The notes under the pieces are model-generated. The model saw only the letters and a list, made by a program, of their open reading frames with translations. It did no database searches and was not told where the DNA came from. This document shows, one piece after another, positions 19,547 to 20,966 of a stretch of DNA of 20,966 bases (position 1 is the stretch's first letter; every line of letters begins with the position of its first letter). A program made the translations under genes and the position numbers. Source of the stretch: AC-32 sp036265535. GTDB lineage: Bacteria > Actinomycetota > Thermoleophilia > Gaiellales > Gaiellaceae. The stretch lies in contig DATAOV010000025.1 in the NCBI GenBank assembly GCA_036265535.1, forward strand, positions 1 through 20,966, given 5' to 3'.

Positions 19547-20898
19547 GCGCCGTCGCCCCCGCAGAGGTCGTCGAGCGCATCTGGGCCCGCGACCCCACGC
19601 TCTGGACGGGACACGACGAGGCAAAGTGGCTCGGCTGGCTCGACGAGCCGATGCGCATGCGCAGCCGCCTCGGCGACCTGCTCCGCTTCGTAGAGGAGCT
19701 CGCCGCGCCGGGCGTCGTCGACACCTTCGTCCTGCTCGGGATGGGCGGGTCGAGCCTCGCACCGGAGGTGATCCGGCGCACCTTCGAGTCGGACTCGTTC
19801 CACGCGCTGGACACGACGCACCCGGCGGCATTGCGCATGGCCGCCGAGACGCTCGACTTCGAAGCGACGCTGTTCATCGCGGCCTCCAAGTCGGGCACGA
19901 CGCTCGAGACGCGCTGCCACCTGGACTACTTCTGGGAAAAGGCCGGCAGGCGCGGCCAGCTCTTTGCGGCGATCACCGATCCCGGCTCGGAGCTCGAGTC
20001 GCTCGCACGCGAGCGTGGTTTCCTCGGGATCTTCGAAGGCGAGCCGACGATCGGCGGCCGCTACTCGGCGCTGTCGGTCTTCGGCCTGGTGCCTGCGGCG
20101 CTGATGGGCGTCGACCTCGAGCGCCTGCACGAGCGCGTCGAGGAGATGGTCGAGGCCTGTCACGCCCAGGACGGCAACCCGGGTCTCGAGCTTGGCCTCG
20201 AGCTCGGTCACGGCTGGCAGGACGGGCGTGACAAGGTGACGATCAACCCCAACACAGGCGGCTTCGGGCTCTGGGCCGAGCAGCTGCTGGCGGAGTCCAC
20301 GGGCAAGGAGGGCAAGGGCCTCATCCCTGCGCCCGGAGAGCCGCCGGACGGGCCAGACCGGCAAGCGCCCGAGGTGCGGCTGAGCGCGCCCTACGAGCTC
20401 GGACAGGAGTTCTACCGCTGGGAGTTCGCCACGGCGGTGGCGGGATCGATCCTCGGGATCAACCCGTTCGACCAGCCCGACGTGCAGGCGGCGAAGGACA
20501 GGACGAGTCAGGTGCTCGCGCAAGGCGACGTCGAGCTCGAGCCGGAGGGCTCGCTCGACGAGCTGCTGGCGCAGGCGCGCGACGGCGACTACGTCTGCAT
20601 CCAGGCATTCACCGATTACGCGCGCGTCGACGAGCTCGAAGCGATCGTGCAGCAGGCGCGCGCCGCCGGTCACGTGGTCACGCACGGGTTCGGACCGCGC
20701 TACCTGCACTCGACCGGCCAATTCCACAAGGGCGGTCCGAACAACGGCTTGTTCCTGCAGGTCGTGGACGAAACCGGCGACGAGTTGCCCATCCCGGGGC
20801 AGAGCTTCGGCTTCGCGCGGCTGATGCGCGCGCAGGCCGCGGGAGACTACGAGTCGCTGAAGGAGCGCGGCCGCCGCGTCGCGAGGATCCGCATCTGA
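19543..20898 (+). CDS. pgi: Glucose-6-phosphate isomerase (domain type of Tal-Pgi fusions)
   Basis: 451 residues. Interconverts glucose 6-phosphate and fructose 6-phosphate, joining glycolysis to the pentose-phosphate pathway. Two SIS folds: GMGGSSLAPEV and ASKSGTTLET in the first, and in the second FGPRYLHSTGQFHKGGPNNGLFLQ, the C-terminal pattern seen in bifunctional transaldolase/glucose-6-phosphate isomerase proteins. It is shorter than classical Pgi (about 550), as expected for this type. GTG 19543 overlaps the hydrolase stop (GTGA) and the stop overlaps the next gene (TGATG), so the run is one operon. Confidence 0.92.
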   Translation: MSAVAPAEVVERIWARDPTLWTGHDEAKWLGWLDEPMRMRSRLGDLLRFVEELAAPGVVDTFVLLGMGGSSLAPEVIRRTFESDSFHALDTTHPAALRMAAETLDFEATLFIAASKSGTTLETRCHLDYFWEKAGRRGQLFAAITDPGSELESLARERGFLGIFEGEPTIGGRYSALSVFGLVPAALMGVDLERLHERVEEMVEACHAQDGNPGLELGLELGHGWQDGRDKVTINPNTGGFGLWAEQLLAESTGKEGKGLIPAPGEPPDGPDRQAPEVRLSAPYELGQEFYRWEFATAVAGSILGINPFDQPDVQAAKDRTSQVLAQGDVELEPEGSLDELLAQARDGDYVCIQAFTDYARVDELEAIVQQARAAGHVVTHGFGPRYLHSTGQFHKGGPNNGLFLQVVDETGDELPIPGQSFGFARLMRAQAAGDYESLKERGRRVARIRI

Positions 20899-20966
20899 TG
20901 CAGCTCGGGATGATCGGACTCGGACGCATGGGCGCCAACATGACGGCCCGGCTCGACCAGCACGGC
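20898..20966 (+). CDS. gnd: 6-phosphogluconate dehydrogenase, decarboxylating (5' end only)
   Basis: Only the first 23 codons are present: MQLGMIGLGRMGANMTARL begins a Rossmann NAD(P)-binding fold with GLGRMGANM, the classical start of Gnd (E. coli has GVAVMGRNL, the short actinobacterial/Gram-positive forms GLGRMG-N). The ATG shares one base with the pgi stop (TGATG). The relative HIBADH family also starts GLGxMG, so a beta-hydroxyacid dehydrogenase cannot be excluded, but pathway context and GLGRMGANM favour gnd. It continues beyond the window. Confidence 0.75.
   Translation, partial: MQLGMIGLGRMGANMTARLDQHG

Noticed and set aside
1..20966. CRISPR arrays, tRNA or rRNA genes, insertion sequences, phage genes
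   Set aside because: No regularly spaced repeats, cloverleaf-like segments, transposase motifs or terminal inverted repeats were seen; the region looks like core chromosome.

Overview
The window is high-GC, tightly packed bacterial chromosome with many 1-8 nt gene overlaps (ATGA/GTGA), GTG and TTG starts, and many starts with a TANNNT box 6-8 nt upstream and no Shine-Dalgarno. Gene content (PdtaS/PdtaR-like kinase and ANTAR regulator, DUF5937/ArsR regulator, Tal and Pgi of the type often fused in actinobacteria) points to an actinomycete-type genome, perhaps Thermoleophilia/Gaiellales. The lineage is inferred from style and gene content, not from a marker gene.

Layout. 1-1324 (minus): a GSI-beta type glutamine synthetase, 3' end cut by the window edge, with a structured leader (1351-1420). 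1448-2251 (minus): membrane-anchored trypsin-like protease. 2318-3422 (minus): DUF5937/ArsR regulator broken by a one-base frameshift, divergent from an ABC exporter operon (3598-5213), a tandem-GNAT acetyltransferase (5210-6109) and a second, GSI-alpha-like glutamine synthetase (6171-7535). 7668-8890 (minus): PRC-barrel-like protein and two small tandem membrane proteins. 8935-10341: cytosolic GAF histidine kinase (PdtaS-like). 10420-10793: possible 20-codon leader ORF and a cupin. 10766-11431 (minus): methyltransferase. 11456-12031: PdtaR-like receiver-ANTAR antiterminator. 12039-13919 (minus): ABC-F ATPase. 13958-15310: FGGY sugar kinase. 15307-17151 (minus): transketolase. 17201-20966: rpiB, tal, alpha/beta hydrolase, pgi and the first codons of a 6-phosphogluconate dehydrogenase, all overlapping. 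This is a pentose-phosphate block.

Main observation. Both glutamine synthetase genes have a T-tailed intrinsic-terminator hairpin just upstream of the ribosome binding site, too close to the start for another promoter to fit. In both, the 5' arm of the terminator can instead form a short hairpin with the identical stem GAGGC/GCCTC and a six-base loop with G at position 4 (ATTGGG and GACGGG). The first leader also has a second hexaloop hairpin four bases upstream. This is the layout of ANTAR-protein target RNAs, and an ANTAR response regulator with a candidate partner kinase is encoded in the same window. The proposal is that nitrogen assimilation here is controlled by ANTAR-mediated antitermination of both glutamine synthetase transcripts. 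The RNA structures are seen in the sequence; the regulatory link is inferred.
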